Of a stretch of DNA of 9,758 nt, positions 1 through 6,845 are shown piece after piece. The notes under the pieces were generated by a model. The model was not told the DNA's origin, did not search any database, and saw nothing but the letters and a program-made list of their open reading frames with translations. Source of the stretch: Chloroflexota bacterium (GTDB taxonomy: Bacteria; Chloroflexota; Dehalococcoidia; Plut-88900); contig JADFJI010000055.1 of NCBI GenBank assembly GCA_022566235.1, forward strand, positions 1 to 9,758, given 5' to 3'. Positions within the stretch are counted from its first letter, which is position 1. The number at the start of each line of letters is the position of its first letter. The position numbers and the translations under genes were made by a program.

Positions 1-124
1 ATTATAAAAGAGGCCTGTCCTTCTCACCCGCCCACACCGTTCCAATAACTGACTGCGGAAACCCGCGTCATAACGTCTGCCCCGTATTGGAGACGCACTC
101 GTGAACTGCCGCCCGGCGAACCAT

Positions 125-191
125 CCCCCTGTTTCCCCCTTCCAGAAAAGGAGGGGGAAAGAAATTAGGTTTGGTCTCGACATGTCGGGAC
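125..191. repeat. Composite palindromic repeat, copy A
   Basis: The element has two palindromes in a row. The first is a pyrimidine/purine hairpin, TTTCCCCCT at 132-140 with AGGGGGAAA at 152-160, a 9-bp stem. The second is GTCTCGAC at 174-181 with GTCGGGAC at 184-191, 8 bp with one G-T wobble. The same order, the same CCCCTGT start and nearly the same linker recur at 4306-4377, so the two look like copies of one dispersed element. Function is unknown. Confidence 0.6.
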
Positions 192-199
192 AACCCCCG

Positions 200-239
200 G
201 TCCCGACTCGTCCCGACACTCGGGACTCGGCGTCGGGAC
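200..239. repeat. Nested GTCCCGA/TCGGGAC inverted repeat
   Basis: Two palindromes are nested. The outer arms are GTCCCGAC at 200-207 and GTCGGGAC at 232-239, 8 bp and perfect. The inner arms are GTCCCGA at 210-216 and TCGGGAC at 220-226, 7 bp around a 3-nt loop. The same 7-mer pair occurs at 3174-3190, and a related one at 4360-4377. It is not followed by a T-tract on either strand, so a simple terminator role is not supported. Confidence 0.65.
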
Positions 240-303
240 ACACCCTTTTTAGAGAAGCTTATAAACGGCCTGCCAAACCGCTTTCGGGAACAACGGTATG
301 GGC

Positions 304-1437
304 TTATTCGTCCCCTTTTATTCGGGCGCCGTTGCCGAAACGGGCCAGGCTAAAGGCCTCTATGGGAAGCTCGGTGTCCTGGCCCGATACCACCTGGGCC
401 ATCACCTTGCCGGTCATCGCCGCCAGGGTTATGCCCTTTCGCTGGTGGCCGGTGGCGATGAAGGCGCCCTCCAGGCCGGGGACAGGGCCGAGGATGGGGA
501 TCATATCGGGGGTGAGGGGCCTGAGGCCGGTGCTCTCTTCTACCAGCACGGCATCCTGCATGGGCGGGCAGATTCTGGCCACCTCCCCCAGGATGCGGTA
601 GGTGCCTTCGTCCCTGGCCCTCTTGTCGAAGCCCACCTTGCTATCGTAGCCCCCGGCCAGTATGGAGCCGTCCAGCTTGGGGGTGACGTAGAAGGACCCC
701 AGGTGGAGGTTGCCGACCAGGGGCGGGCCCGGGGCTCGCAGCTTCAGGATCTGGCCCTTGAGGGGCTCCACCGGCACGGGCATACCGATCCAGGGCTCTA
801 TAAGACCGCTCCAGGCGCCCATCGCCAGGACCACGGCATCGCAGCCGACATCGCCGGTAGAGGTAGCCACGCCCGAGATCCGGTCCCCGCTGGTGGTCAG
901 GCCCGTGGCCTCGGCGTATCTGATGACGACCCCCAGGGACTCGGCTGCCTTGGTGAAGGCCAGGGTGAGGCGGTAGGCGTCGACCTGGGCCAGCCCCTCG
1001 AAGAATACGCCACTGCGGGCCTGGGCCGAGACTCGGGACTCGACCCTTCGAATGTCGTCGTCGCTCAGCCATGTGACCCGGGGCACCAGGTCTTTCTTCC
1101 AGGACATCGCCTTCCTGTTGGCTTCCTCTTCCTCCTCGGTGAAGGCGAGATCGAGCCAGGACGCTTCACCGTAATAGAAATCGATGCCCGAGGCATCCCG
1201 AAGCTCTGGGGCCAGGGTCTTGTAAAGCTCGAAGCTGGCCCTGGCCAGGTCCAGAAAGGGCCCGGGGTCTTCGATGGACATCACCGATATCATTCCGGTG
1301 GCGACGCCCGAGGCCTCGCACCCTACGGATTCCCGCTCGATAACGGTGACCTTCATCCCGCGTTTAACTAGCTGATAGGCGGTGGAGCAGCCGATGATCC
1401 CTCCACCTATTACCACTACGTCCGGAGAATTTGGCAC
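304..1437 (-). CDS. ThiO-like FAD-dependent oxidoreductase (DAO family), distal copy
   Basis: A 377-residue D-amino-acid-oxidase-family flavoprotein. ThiO (glycine oxidase) oxidises glycine to iminoacetate (dehydroglycine), one precursor of the thiamine thiazole ring. The N-terminus has the FAD-binding beta-alpha-beta motif GGGIIG at 11-16, followed by an ERESVG segment near 34-39. Y250, R306 in GLRP and R333 in GHQRKG fall at a constant offset of 4 from substrate-binding Y246, R302 and R329 of Bacillus subtilis ThiO (numbers from memory). The family is confident, the exact substrate is not. The start is GTG, with GGAGG five bases upstream. The gene follows thiS by 26 nt on the same strand and is the last gene of the locus. 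It is a paralogue of the oxidoreductase at 1723-2871, about half identical by eye. No membrane segment or signal peptide is visible. Confidence 0.9.
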   Translation of the reverse strand: MPNSPDVVVIGGGIIGCSTAYQLVKRGMKVTVIERESVGCEASGVATGMISVMSIEDPGPFLDLARASFELYKTLAPELRDASGIDFYYGEASWLDLAFTEEEEEANRKAMSWKKDLVPRVTWLSDDDIRRVESRVSAQARSGVFFEGLAQVDAYRLTLAFTKAAESLGVVIRYAEATGLTTSGDRISGVATSTGDVGCDAVVLAMGAWSGLIEPWIGMPVPVEPLKGQILKLRAPGPPLVGNLHLGSFYVTPKLDGSILAGGYDSKVGFDKRARDEGTYRILGEVARICPPMQDAVLVEESTGLRPLTPDMIPILGPVPGLEGAFIATGHQRKGITLAAMTGKVMAQVVSGQDTELPIEAFSLARFGNGARIKGDE

Positions 1438-1463
1438 TCTAGCCTCCGTGGGGAGATGCCCGG

Positions 1464-1667
1464 TTAACCGCCGGCTACCATGTGGACTATCTCCAGCTTG
1501 TCGCCGGATTTGAGGGCGATCTCATCCCAGCGCTCGCGCTTGATGATCTCGCCGTTGTACTCGATGACGATGAGCCGGGGCTCGATCTTGTTGGCCTCCA
1601 GGAACTCGATAAGGGCCATGGGGCCGATTATCTCTCTTTGTTTGCCGTTGACCGTCAGGGTAACCAC
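1464..1667 (-). CDS. thiS: Sulfur carrier protein ThiS
   Basis: A 67-residue ubiquitin-like sulfur carrier for thiazole synthesis. Its C-terminal glycine is adenylated by ThiF, converted to a thiocarboxylate, and donates sulfur to ThiG. Visible support: the usual ThiS length of about 65 residues, the N-terminal strand VTLTVNGK, the central VIEYNGEIIKRERW stretch typical of ThiS, a GDKLEIVHMV strand near the end, and the invariant C-terminal Gly-Gly. The start is GTG, preceded by AGGTG at seven bases. It lies between two ThiO-like oxidoreductases on the same strand, 55 nt after the first and 26 nt before the second. No ThiF is present in the window, so a ThiF or MoeB homologue must act from elsewhere. 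A MoaD-like role is less likely given the thiG and riboswitch context. Confidence 0.95.
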   Translation of the reverse strand: MVTLTVNGKQREIIGPMALIEFLEANKIEPRLIVIEYNGEIIKRERWDEIALKSGDKLEIVHMVAGG

Positions 1668-1722
1668 GGGTCTTCACCTGCTGCCTTCGGGTCTAGGACT
1701 CCCAAATACCAGATCACCCAGG

Positions 1723-2871
1723 TCAGTGAGCTGCATCGAAGCTGTCGAATTGCTGCTCTTCCATTCCGTCGAACCGGTCCAACCGGTAGGCGTCGAGGGG
1801 GAGTCTGGTGGGCTTCCCAAGGACGAGTTGAGAGATCAGCTCGCCGGTAATTGCGCTCAGGGTAATACCCAGGCGCCGGTGCCCGGTGGCTATGTATCCG
1901 CCCTCCAGGCCCGGTATCACGCCCAGGATGGGAAGCAGGTCCCGGGTGCTGGGCCTCAGGCCGGTGATATGATTGACGACACGGCTGTCCAGTACTCCGG
2001 GGCAAACCTCCTCCACCGACGCCAGGATGGAGGCCTTACCCTTCTCATGGATGGTCAGATCGTAGCCCATGAAGCCATCATAGGTGCCGGCGACGACCAC
2101 TCCTCCCAGCTTGGGGGCCACATAACTGGAGATGTGGTGGATCATGCACGGTATGGGCGGGCCTGACACCTCCAGGTGCATGCTCTGGCCCTTCATGGGC
2201 TCCACCGGCACAGGTATTCCTATCCAGTCTTCCATACCCTTGCTCCAGGAGCCCATGGCAAAGACGATCTTGTCGGACGATATCTCGCCCAGGGAGGTCT
2301 CCAGACCCGTGATCCGGCCCGAACGGGTCTTTATACCCGTCACGTCCCCGTACCTGATGGTGGTGCCGAGGGCCTCGGCGGCCCCGGCGAAGGCCAGGGT
2401 CAGGCGATAGGCGTCGACCTGGGCCTGGCCCGATACGTAGAGGCCGGACCGGGCCTTGGGCGTGGTCCGGGGTTCCATCTTACGGATGTCCTCATCGGTG
2501 AACCAGGACACGCCCGGGGTGTCTAGCTTCCAGCCCAGATCCCTCTTGAGGTCCTTCTCTTCCTCCTCGGTAAAGGCCAGCTCAAGCCAGGAGAAATCGC
2601 CGTACTGGGAATCGATGCCGGAGAGCTCCTCAACCTCAGGAATGATCTGCTTGTGGCGACGGCAGCTCTCCTCGGTTAGCTCAAGAAAGGGGCCCGGGGT
2701 TTCTACCGAGGCCAGGGCCACCAGCAGGCCCGTCGCTGCGCCCGAGGCCTGGCTTCCGACGGACTCCCGCTCGATGATGGTGACCTTGGCCCCCTCTTTA
2801 GACAGCTGATAGGCGATGGAGCAGCCTATGATGCCGCCTCCCACAATCAGCACTTCCGATGAATTGGTCAT
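1723..2871 (-). CDS. ThiO-like FAD-dependent oxidoreductase (DAO family), proximal copy
   Basis: A 382-residue DAO-family flavoprotein and the best placed candidate for the glycine oxidase of this thiamine locus, lying between thiG and thiS. It has the FAD dinucleotide-binding motif GGGIIG at 11-16. Y250, R306 in GLRP and R333 in GHRRLG occupy the same positions as in the paralogue at 304-1437 and match the spacing of substrate-binding residues known in B. subtilis ThiO. The two paralogues align almost without gaps. This copy adds an acidic tail of about 15 residues (FDGMEEQQFDSFDAAH). The start is ATG, with GAGG five bases upstream. The 363-nt space before it and a possible extended -10 at 2933-2938 leave open whether it is transcribed from the riboswitch promoter, its own, or both. 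It is soluble by appearance. The substrate could be another small amine. Confidence 0.9.
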   Translation of the reverse strand: MTNSSEVLIVGGGIIGCSIAYQLSKEGAKVTIIERESVGSQASGAATGLLVALASVETPGPFLELTEESCRRHKQIIPEVEELSGIDSQYGDFSWLELAFTEEEEKDLKRDLGWKLDTPGVSWFTDEDIRKMEPRTTPKARSGLYVSGQAQVDAYRLTLAFAGAAEALGTTIRYGDVTGIKTRSGRITGLETSLGEISSDKIVFAMGSWSKGMEDWIGIPVPVEPMKGQSMHLEVSGPPIPCMIHHISSYVAPKLGGVVVAGTYDGFMGYDLTIHEKGKASILASVEEVCPGVLDSRVVNHITGLRPSTRDLLPILGVIPGLEGGYIATGHRRLGITLSAITGELISQLVLGKPTRLPLDAYRLDRFDGMEEQQFDSFDAAH

Positions 2872-2932
2872 GTGGACCTCGATGTAAAAGCGTTTTTCGC
2901 CTTATCGGCTGCAAATCAAGTGAGCGGGCATA

Positions 2933-2940
2933 ATCATATC
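2933..2940 (-). promoter_or_regulatory. Possible extended -10 promoter for the proximal ThiO-like gene
   Basis: On the minus strand TATGAT (2933-2938) is preceded by TG and one base, which fits an extended -10 element. Transcription would start near 2926, giving a leader of about 55 nt to the ATG at 2871. No good -35 hexamer sits at the right distance. The call rests on the -10 alone and is weak. Confidence 0.25.
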
Positions 2941-3038
2941 ACTTCGCCATCCTATCTGGAATGGCTGTGGGCCTTAAGAACTCCTTTATTTACGGTAGTA
3001 GACCTGGCAACCGTCCGGCAGCGATTGTGGTCTGCCCA

Positions 3039-3057
3039 GACCCTTATGGCAAGGGTC
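3039..3057. repeat. Perfect 7-bp inverted repeat
   Basis: GACCCTT (3039-3045) and AAGGGTC (3051-3057) flank a 5-nt loop. It lies in the spacer between thiG and the next gene. No T-tract follows on the minus strand, so it may be an RNA-processing or stability hairpin rather than a terminator. Confidence 0.45.
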
Positions 3058-3143
3058 CAGTCCAAGCCATATACATCTAAAAAACGAGTTCAGCGTGTAG
3101 TGAAGACCTGCAGGGGGAAACGACCGCCGTTCGTGGGGGGTCG

Positions 3144-3169
3144 ACGGGCCATGCCACCCCCAGGCCCGT
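3144..3169. repeat. GC-rich 7-bp inverted repeat downstream of thiG
   Basis: ACGGGCC (3144-3150) and GGCCCGT (3163-3169) pair around a 12-nt loop. It lies about 65 nt past the thiG stop on the minus strand, followed by another hairpin side but no T-tract. It could protect the thiG end of the transcript. Confidence 0.4.
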
Positions 3170-3173
3170 GCAA

Positions 3174-3190
3174 GTCCCGAGTATCGGGAC
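3174..3190. repeat. GTCCCGA-GTA-TCGGGAC palindrome
   Basis: A perfect 7-bp inverted repeat with a 3-nt loop, identical in its arms to the inner palindrome at 210-226. It is one of several members of the same short palindrome family in the window. All members lie between genes, none inside a gene. Confidence 0.6.
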
Positions 3191-3234
3191 GAGCCAGAGC
3201 GACAGCTGTGCTGGCTATCTAGCCCGGGGTTTCG

Positions 3235-4014
3235 CTAGCGGACCACCCCTTCGAGGGGACTGCTGGCGGAGGCGTATGCCTTCTTGGGAATTCGGCCCGC
3301 CAGAAACGCCTTCCTGCCCGCTTCCACCGCCTGGGCCATGGCCTGGGCCATGAGGGGAGGATTGCCGGCCAGGGCCACCGCCGTGTTGACCAGGCAGGCG
3401 TCGGCCCCCATCTCCATGGCAAGGGCCGCATCGGAGGGGGCGCCTATGCCGGCGTCCACGATGACGGGGACGGTGGCCTGCTCTATGATGATCCTGATCT
3501 GCTCGAAGTTGACCATCCCCTGCCCCGAGCCGATGGGGGAGGCCAGGGGCATCACCGTCGCGGTGCCTATCTCTTGCAGCTGCTTGGCCAGCACCGGATC
3601 ATCGTTGATGTAAGGGAGTACCACAAACCCTTCGTCCACCAGAATTTTGGCGGCTTCCAGTGTCCCCGTAGGGTCTGGCAGCAGGTACTTGGAGTCGGGT
3701 ATGACCTCCAGCTTCACCCAGTCGGACAGGCCCATGGCCCGGGCCAGGCGGGCGGTGCGTACTGCCTCGTCTACGTTCCGGGCGCCGGCGGTGTTGGGCA
3801 GGATGGTGTATTTGGCCCAGTCGATGTAGTCCAGCAGGGTCTTCTTGGTGGGATCGTCCAGGTCCAGTCTCCGAAGGGCAACTGTGATGATCTCAGTATC
3901 AGCGGCCTGGTAAGATGCGTTCATTTCATCGTGGTTTCTGTATTTGCCAGTGCCCAGGATAAGCCGAGACTTGAATGCTTTCCCTCCTATTACCAGGGAA
4001 TCGTTTGTATTCAA
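3235..4014 (-). CDS. thiG: Thiazole synthase ThiG
   Basis: A 259-residue TIM-barrel enzyme. It condenses 1-deoxy-D-xylulose 5-phosphate, dehydroglycine and sulfur from ThiS thiocarboxylate into the thiazole phosphate of thiamine. Family marks in order are LILGTGKY near 18-25, the TVALRR strand near 44-49, LPNTAGA near 72-78, WVKLEVI with the Schiff-base lysine at K101, LPYINDD, the MPLASPIGSGQG phosphate-binding stretch, VPVIVDAGIG, and ADACLVNTAVA near the end. Length is normal for the family. The start is TTG, chosen because AAGGAG lies exactly six bases upstream and the next ATG would remove the first barrel strand. It is the first gene behind a TPP riboswitch and terminator, so high TPP should lower its expression. 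The later ThiO-like genes and thiS complete the ThiO-type aerobic thiazole route. Confidence 0.96.
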   Translation of the reverse strand: MNTNDSLVIGGKAFKSRLILGTGKYRNHDEMNASYQAADTEIITVALRRLDLDDPTKKTLLDYIDWAKYTILPNTAGARNVDEAVRTARLARAMGLSDWVKLEVIPDSKYLLPDPTGTLEAAKILVDEGFVVLPYINDDPVLAKQLQEIGTATVMPLASPIGSGQGMVNFEQIRIIIEQATVPVIVDAGIGAPSDAALAMEMGADACLVNTAVALAGNPPLMAQAMAQAVEAGRKAFLAGRIPKKAYASASSPLEGVVR

Positions 4015-4020
4015 AGTGCT

Positions 4021-4026
4021 CTCCTT
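4021..4026 (-). promoter_or_regulatory. Ribosome binding site deciding the TTG start of thiG
   Basis: AAGGAG on the minus strand, six bases before TTG at 4012-4014. No other start codon in this frame lies near a comparable site. Confidence 0.75.
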
Positions 4027-4060
4027 CCCTCTGCCCTCTCAACGGCCCCGACGCCTGCAA

Positions 4061-4086
4061 GAGAAAACCGCCTCCAGGGAGGCGGT
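4061..4086 (-). terminator. Intrinsic terminator of the TPP riboswitch (attenuator)
   Basis: On the minus strand ACCGCCTCC (4078-4086 side) pairs with GGAGGCGGT (4067-4075 side), a 9-bp GC-rich stem with a very tight loop, followed at once by TTTTCTC. It sits about 18 nt past the aptamer and 47 nt before the thiG start, where the off-state terminator of a transcription-controlling riboswitch belongs. Ligand-bound aptamer should favour this hairpin. The alternative antiterminator pairing was not worked out. Confidence 0.8.
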
Positions 4087-4103
4087 CCTTACGCTCCGAA
4101 ACC

Positions 4104-4195
4104 CGTCCCTCCGCTGGCATTACCCAGATCAGGTCCTTGGGGTCGGTAGCATCGGTGGGGCTACCCTCTCAGCCTGGCTTACCAAGCTCCCCGAG
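4104..4195 (-). ncRNA. TPP riboswitch (THI element)
   Basis: The minus strand carries the conserved parts of the thiamine-pyrophosphate aptamer in the right order. CGGGG opens the element, followed by a P3 hairpin with CTTGG/CCAGG arms, then CTGAGA at 4167-4172. Next is an optional P3a-type stem (GGTAGC at 4160-4165 with GCTACC at 4145-4150), a CCCC arm to close P2, ACCTGATCTGG at 4124-4134, and TAATGCCAGCGGAGGGA at 4106-4122 with the CTGG/CCAG P5 stem. It binds TPP and represses the downstream genes. Here the terminator right after it indicates control of transcription of thiG and probably the rest of the locus. Confidence 0.95.
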
Positions 4196-4227
4196 ATGTG
4201 CATATTCAGCTTTGACTTGTTGATGAT

Positions 4228-4256
4228 AGTCTACAAATGCCAAAATGGAAAGTCAA
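4228..4256 (-). promoter_or_regulatory. Promoter of the thiamine locus
   Basis: On the minus strand TTGACT (4251-4256) and TAGACT (4228-4233) are separated by exactly 17 bp, a good housekeeping-sigma promoter. Transcription would begin near 4221, about 25 nt before the aptamer begins, which fits a riboswitch leader. Confidence 0.7.
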
Positions 4257-4305
4257 GAATAGTGGGGGGATGGTGTTTGATAACGGTTTCGTCTTCATAC
4301 CCTCT

Positions 4306-4377
4306 CCCCCTGTATCCCCCTCTCCCTTAGCAAGGAAGAGGGGGAAGTAAGAGTTTCTGGTCCCGACCCGTCGGGTC
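4306..4377. repeat. Composite palindromic repeat, copy B
   Basis: The first half is a strong hairpin: CCCCCTCT (4316-4323) with AGAGGGGG (4337-4344), then one mismatch, then CCTT with AAGG and a 3-nt loop. The second half is GTCCCGAC (4360-4367) facing GTCGGGTC (4370-4377), 6 bp plus one mismatch. It aligns end to end with copy A at 125-191, including the leading CCCCTGT and the GTTT-TGGTC linker. Confidence 0.6.
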
Positions 4378-4391
4378 TCTGTACTCCTCTT

Positions 4392-4418
4392 CCCTTCGTC
4401 AGTCCGGTACTGGAAGGG
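4392..4418. repeat. Ten-bp bulged inverted repeat
   Basis: CCCTTC (4392-4397) and CAGT (4400-4403) pair with ACTG (4409-4412) and GAAGGG (4413-4418). This gives 10 pairs with a 2-nt bulge and a 5-nt loop. It is not followed by a T-tract on either strand. Confidence 0.5.
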
Positions 4419-4508
4419 TGGACTTCTCCTTTCATGTCCTTATTGAACAGGATCGCGAGGAACGTATTTGATAATGAGTTCAAGCTTCCTGGATCACGGG
4501 TAGGGTAG

Positions 4509-4517
4509 TGCTATACT
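4509..4517 (+). promoter_or_regulatory. Possible extended -10 promoter of the lipoprotein gene
   Basis: TGCTATACT reads as an extended -10 (TG, one base, TATACT at 4512-4517). Transcription would start near 4524, about 100 nt before the gene. No good -35 lies 16-18 bp upstream, so the call depends on the extended -10. Confidence 0.35.
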
Positions 4518-4578
4518 GGTCGCCGGTAAGGGAAGCGGTGATGGGGGAAGGGTCTTGGCCTGCCAGGGCATCGTCGCT

Positions 4579-4595
4579 TCTGGCCTATGGCCAGA
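4579..4595. repeat. Perfect 7-bp hairpin in the lipoprotein leader
   Basis: TCTGGCC (4579-4585) and GGCCAGA (4589-4595) pair around TAT. It lies 17 nt before the likely ribosome binding site of the lipoprotein gene, so it could act on mRNA stability, be an operator, or be chance. Confidence 0.4.
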
Positions 4596-4612
4596 CCAGA
4601 TTTAAATGCACA

Positions 4613-4618
4613 GGGGAG
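4613..4618 (+). promoter_or_regulatory. Ribosome binding site favouring a GTG start at 4627
   Basis: GGGGAG lies eight bases before GTG at 4627. The upstream ATG at 4606 has no Shine-Dalgarno-like sequence before it. Confidence 0.5.
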
Positions 4619-4626
4619 AGAAAGCA

Positions 4627-5499
4627 GTGCCCCGACCACTGATCCTTGGCGCGCTTCTGATGACAAGCCTTATTTTCCTGGTGGGATGTGGAGGTGAGGG
4701 CCAGGAGACGGCCACCACTCTGGTCCTGACGCATGTTCGAGTTGACAGTGGCGATGTGGTAATTTCCGGCACCACCGACCTTCCAGACGGCACAAGACTA
4801 ATTGTCGGCTTTGACGTCTCGGGGAGATCCGACACCCAGCCTGACATCGGGGTCCAGACCCTTGCCACCGTGTCCCAGGGTGTATTCGAGGCAAGGATTC
4901 CCCCTCCCCGGAGAGAGGAGTTTAGAGAGGGGCCCTACGAAATCTCGGTGTCCTTCGAGCCTCGGGACCAGAATGAGGCGGTCTTATTTGCGGTAGGGCT
5001 CAGGGGCCAAAAACTATCGGGACCGCTGGTCGTAGAGGTGGATGGCGTCAGAGAGATGGTACTGATCGAGACGAGAGACCTGCAGCTATCCGTTACGCCG
5101 TTAACATTATCGTTCCAGGGGCCAGCCGAGTTTGAGCCAGGCACCGCTGAGCGGGCGCTAGCAGAATACGCGAGGGCCTGGAGGGACCGGGACTGGGAAG
5201 GGATGGCCCGGTTGACGGAGAAGACCTGGGTAACGGAACAGACGAATCCTGCAAGGTTGCTGGAGGCGTTCTACCGGTCCAAGGCGCTCAAGGGATTCGT
5301 GATAATCGATGTGGAGCACGCCAGCGACCTGCTCACCAGGATCACCTTTATAATCCAGTGGGAGACCGCCAAAAGACAGATCATCGAGAGGCAGATTACT
5401 GCGGGCGTGATTAAAGGGGCGCTACACAGCTCTACTGGCGAGCGGGTGGATTGGGGGGTGGACCCTCTTTCAACCCTCACTGGTAGAGCCCCGGATTGA
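4627..5499 (+). CDS. Putative lipoprotein with Ig-like and NTF2-like parts
   Basis: A 290-residue secreted lipoprotein of unknown function. The N-terminus is a short hydrophobic signal peptide ending in the lipobox LVGC, with the lipidated cysteine at C21, followed by GGEGQE. Residues about 34-145 are beta-rich (SGTTDLPDGTRLIVGFDV, GPYEISVSFEP) and resemble a bacterial Ig-like domain. Residues about 173-290 begin with a helical ALAEYARAWRDRDWEGMARLTE stretch, as in NTF2-like/SnoaL-fold domains, and end in curved-sheet-like strands. Both fold calls are by eye. The protein should sit anchored on the outer face of the membrane. The start chosen is GTG at 4627 because of its ribosome binding site. 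An ATG at 4606 would add seven residues and keep the same signal peptide. It is divergent from the thiamine locus and 111 nt before the aminotransferase. Confidence 0.8.
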   Translation: MPRPLILGALLMTSLIFLVGCGGEGQETATTLVLTHVRVDSGDVVISGTTDLPDGTRLIVGFDVSGRSDTQPDIGVQTLATVSQGVFEARIPPPRREEFREGPYEISVSFEPRDQNEAVLFAVGLRGQKLSGPLVVEVDGVREMVLIETRDLQLSVTPLTLSFQGPAEFEPGTAERALAEYARAWRDRDWEGMARLTEKTWVTEQTNPARLLEAFYRSKALKGFVIIDVEHASDLLTRITFIIQWETAKRQIIERQITAGVIKGALHSSTGERVDWGVDPLSTLTGRAPD

Positions 5500-5597
5500 G
5501 GAGCGAGGGGTATCCCTCTACAGGGCCTGAGACCCGGGTACTAGGCCTGGCTCTGGAGGAGAAGAGCTGAGCTAGGGGTTTTGGATGAGCAATTCCT

Positions 5598-5604
5598 AAA
5601 GGAG
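5598..5604 (+). promoter_or_regulatory. Ribosome binding site deciding the aminotransferase start
   Basis: AAAGGAG with six bases to ATG at 5611. A TTG in the same frame at 5581 would add ten residues but has no comparable site and would place this motif inside the gene. Confidence 0.75.
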
Positions 5605-5610
5605 TGTAAG

Positions 5611-6813
5611 ATGCCAGGCAGTGGAGTAGATTTCAATGGACTTTTCGGCGTGAACACGCCGCCCAGGCCGGACACGGTCAACCCGTTGACCCAGAGGTTC
5701 AAATATGACTTCGCCATCGCCTTCGCCGACCCGGGCACCTTTCCCTCGGCGGACCTTCACAAGGCCCTGGGTAGGGCGCTGGAGGAAGAGGGCGGGGACC
5801 TGGCCTATTACCCTCACCCCCAGGGACACCCGGCCATGAGGGAGCTGCTGGCGAGCACTCTGGATCAAGGCCGGGGAATGAAGCTGTCTCCGGATCAGAT
5901 CACCCTGACCGCGGGGTCTATGCAGGCCCTGGTCCTGCTGACTGAGCTGTTCGTGGACCCGGGTGACACCCTCATAACCGAGGAGTTCCTGTACATGGGG
6001 ACGATTCGGGTGATGCGACGATTCAAGGCCAATATAGTCGGGGTGGGCACCGATTCCCAGGGGATGCGCCCCGACCTGCTGGAAGAGCGTATAGAGGAGC
6101 TGCGGGCCGGGGGCGCCCGCATCAAGTTCATCTACACCGTTCCCACTTTCGAGAATCCGTTAGGCACAGATATGGGGCTTCAGCGCCGGCTGGATATACT
6201 TTCTGTGGCCCAGAGAAGCGGCATCCCAATCCTGGAGGACGATTGCTACGTGGACCTGAGGTACGAGGGCGAGGCCTCCCCGTCGATCTACTCCCTGGAC
6301 GACTCCGGCTCCGTGATGTACTGCGGAAGCTCCTCCAAGATCATAGGCCCGGGGATGCGCCTGGGATGGGTCGCCGGGCCCCGGGAGGTGATTGAGAGGG
6401 TGGGTACGATCCAGCTGGGCGCGACTCCCAGCCAATTTTCCGTGCTGGCGGCACTGCACTACCTAAGGGAGAGCCGCGAGGAGCACATATCCGAGCTGAC
6501 CCGGGTTTACAAGTCCAGGAGGGATACGATGCTTGCGGCCCTGGGGGAGCACTTCGGCCCTGGGGCGGTAACCTCTCGTCCGGACGGAGGCATGTTCCTG
6601 TGGGTGAAGCTGCCCGAAGGGACCGATACTCCGGCCCTGCTGGGTAAGGCCAAGGCCAAAGACATTCGCTACGGCCCGGGGCCCATCTTCTCGCCCTCGG
6701 GTGAGGGGGCCAACTACCTGCGCCTGGCCTACGCCCACCTGGACGAGGATGTCATAGGGGAGGGCATCGCGGAGCTGGCCAAGGTGTTCGAGGCCGAGGG
6801 TGTGCTGGGGTAG
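5611..6813 (+). CDS. PLP-dependent class I/II aminotransferase
   Basis: A 400-residue fold-type I PLP enzyme of the class I/II aminotransferase family, closest in style to the MocR/2-aminoadipate (LysN) group but without an N-terminal DNA-binding domain. Visible in order: LAYYPHPQGHPAMRELL, a typical substrate-entry segment; AGSMQAL near 101-107, which holds the PLP phosphate; ENPLGT with N182; LEDDCY with D210 and Y213, the pyridine-nitrogen and O3' contacts; SSSKIIGPGMRLGW with the Schiff-base lysine K243; and R371 in NYLRLAY, which would bind the substrate carboxylate. The catalytic set is complete, so it should be active. The amino donor cannot be told from sequence. It ends 32 nt from the convergent amidase gene. 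The start is ATG at 5611, set by its ribosome binding site. Confidence 0.92.
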   Translation: MPGSGVDFNGLFGVNTPPRPDTVNPLTQRFKYDFAIAFADPGTFPSADLHKALGRALEEEGGDLAYYPHPQGHPAMRELLASTLDQGRGMKLSPDQITLTAGSMQALVLLTELFVDPGDTLITEEFLYMGTIRVMRRFKANIVGVGTDSQGMRPDLLEERIEELRAGGARIKFIYTVPTFENPLGTDMGLQRRLDILSVAQRSGIPILEDDCYVDLRYEGEASPSIYSLDDSGSVMYCGSSSKIIGPGMRLGWVAGPREVIERVGTIQLGATPSQFSVLAALHYLRESREEHISELTRVYKSRRDTMLAALGEHFGPGAVTSRPDGGMFLWVKLPEGTDTPALLGKAKAKDIRYGPGPIFSPSGEGANYLRLAYAHLDEDVIGEGIAELAKVFEAEGVLG

Positions 6814-6845
6814 CACCCCGCGGGGCTTGATATCCTCATACGCCG

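Larger units (their letters stand above)
1..303. other. Intergenic left flank with repeats, no gene seen
   Basis: This stretch lies downstream of the last gene of the minus-strand thiamine locus. No convincing reading frame or RNA gene was seen in it. The first 120 bases hold nothing recognisable. From about 125 to 239 it carries palindromic repeats, listed separately. No classic intrinsic terminator with a T-tract was found behind the stop codon at 304-306 on the minus strand, so where the operon transcript ends is unclear. Confidence 0.6.
2872..3234. other. 363-nt gap inside the thiamine locus, no gene supported
   Basis: This stretch separates thiG from the downstream oxidoreductase, all on the minus strand. 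No reading frame in it looks like protein. It contains three perfect hairpins (3039-3057, 3144-3169, 3174-3190) and one possible extended -10 element near the downstream gene. Such a long spacer inside a four-gene pathway locus is unusual. It may hold a repeat insertion, an internal promoter, or the decayed remains of another gene. Nothing recognisable as thiE or thiF was seen. Confidence 0.5.
4260..4605. other. Intergenic region between the divergent thiamine locus and lipoprotein gene
   Basis: No reading frame here looks like a gene. The stretch contains composite repeat copy B (4306-4377), a long imperfect hairpin (4392-4418), a possible extended -10 promoter for the lipoprotein gene (4509-4517) and a short perfect hairpin just before the gene (4579-4595). 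Confidence 0.6.
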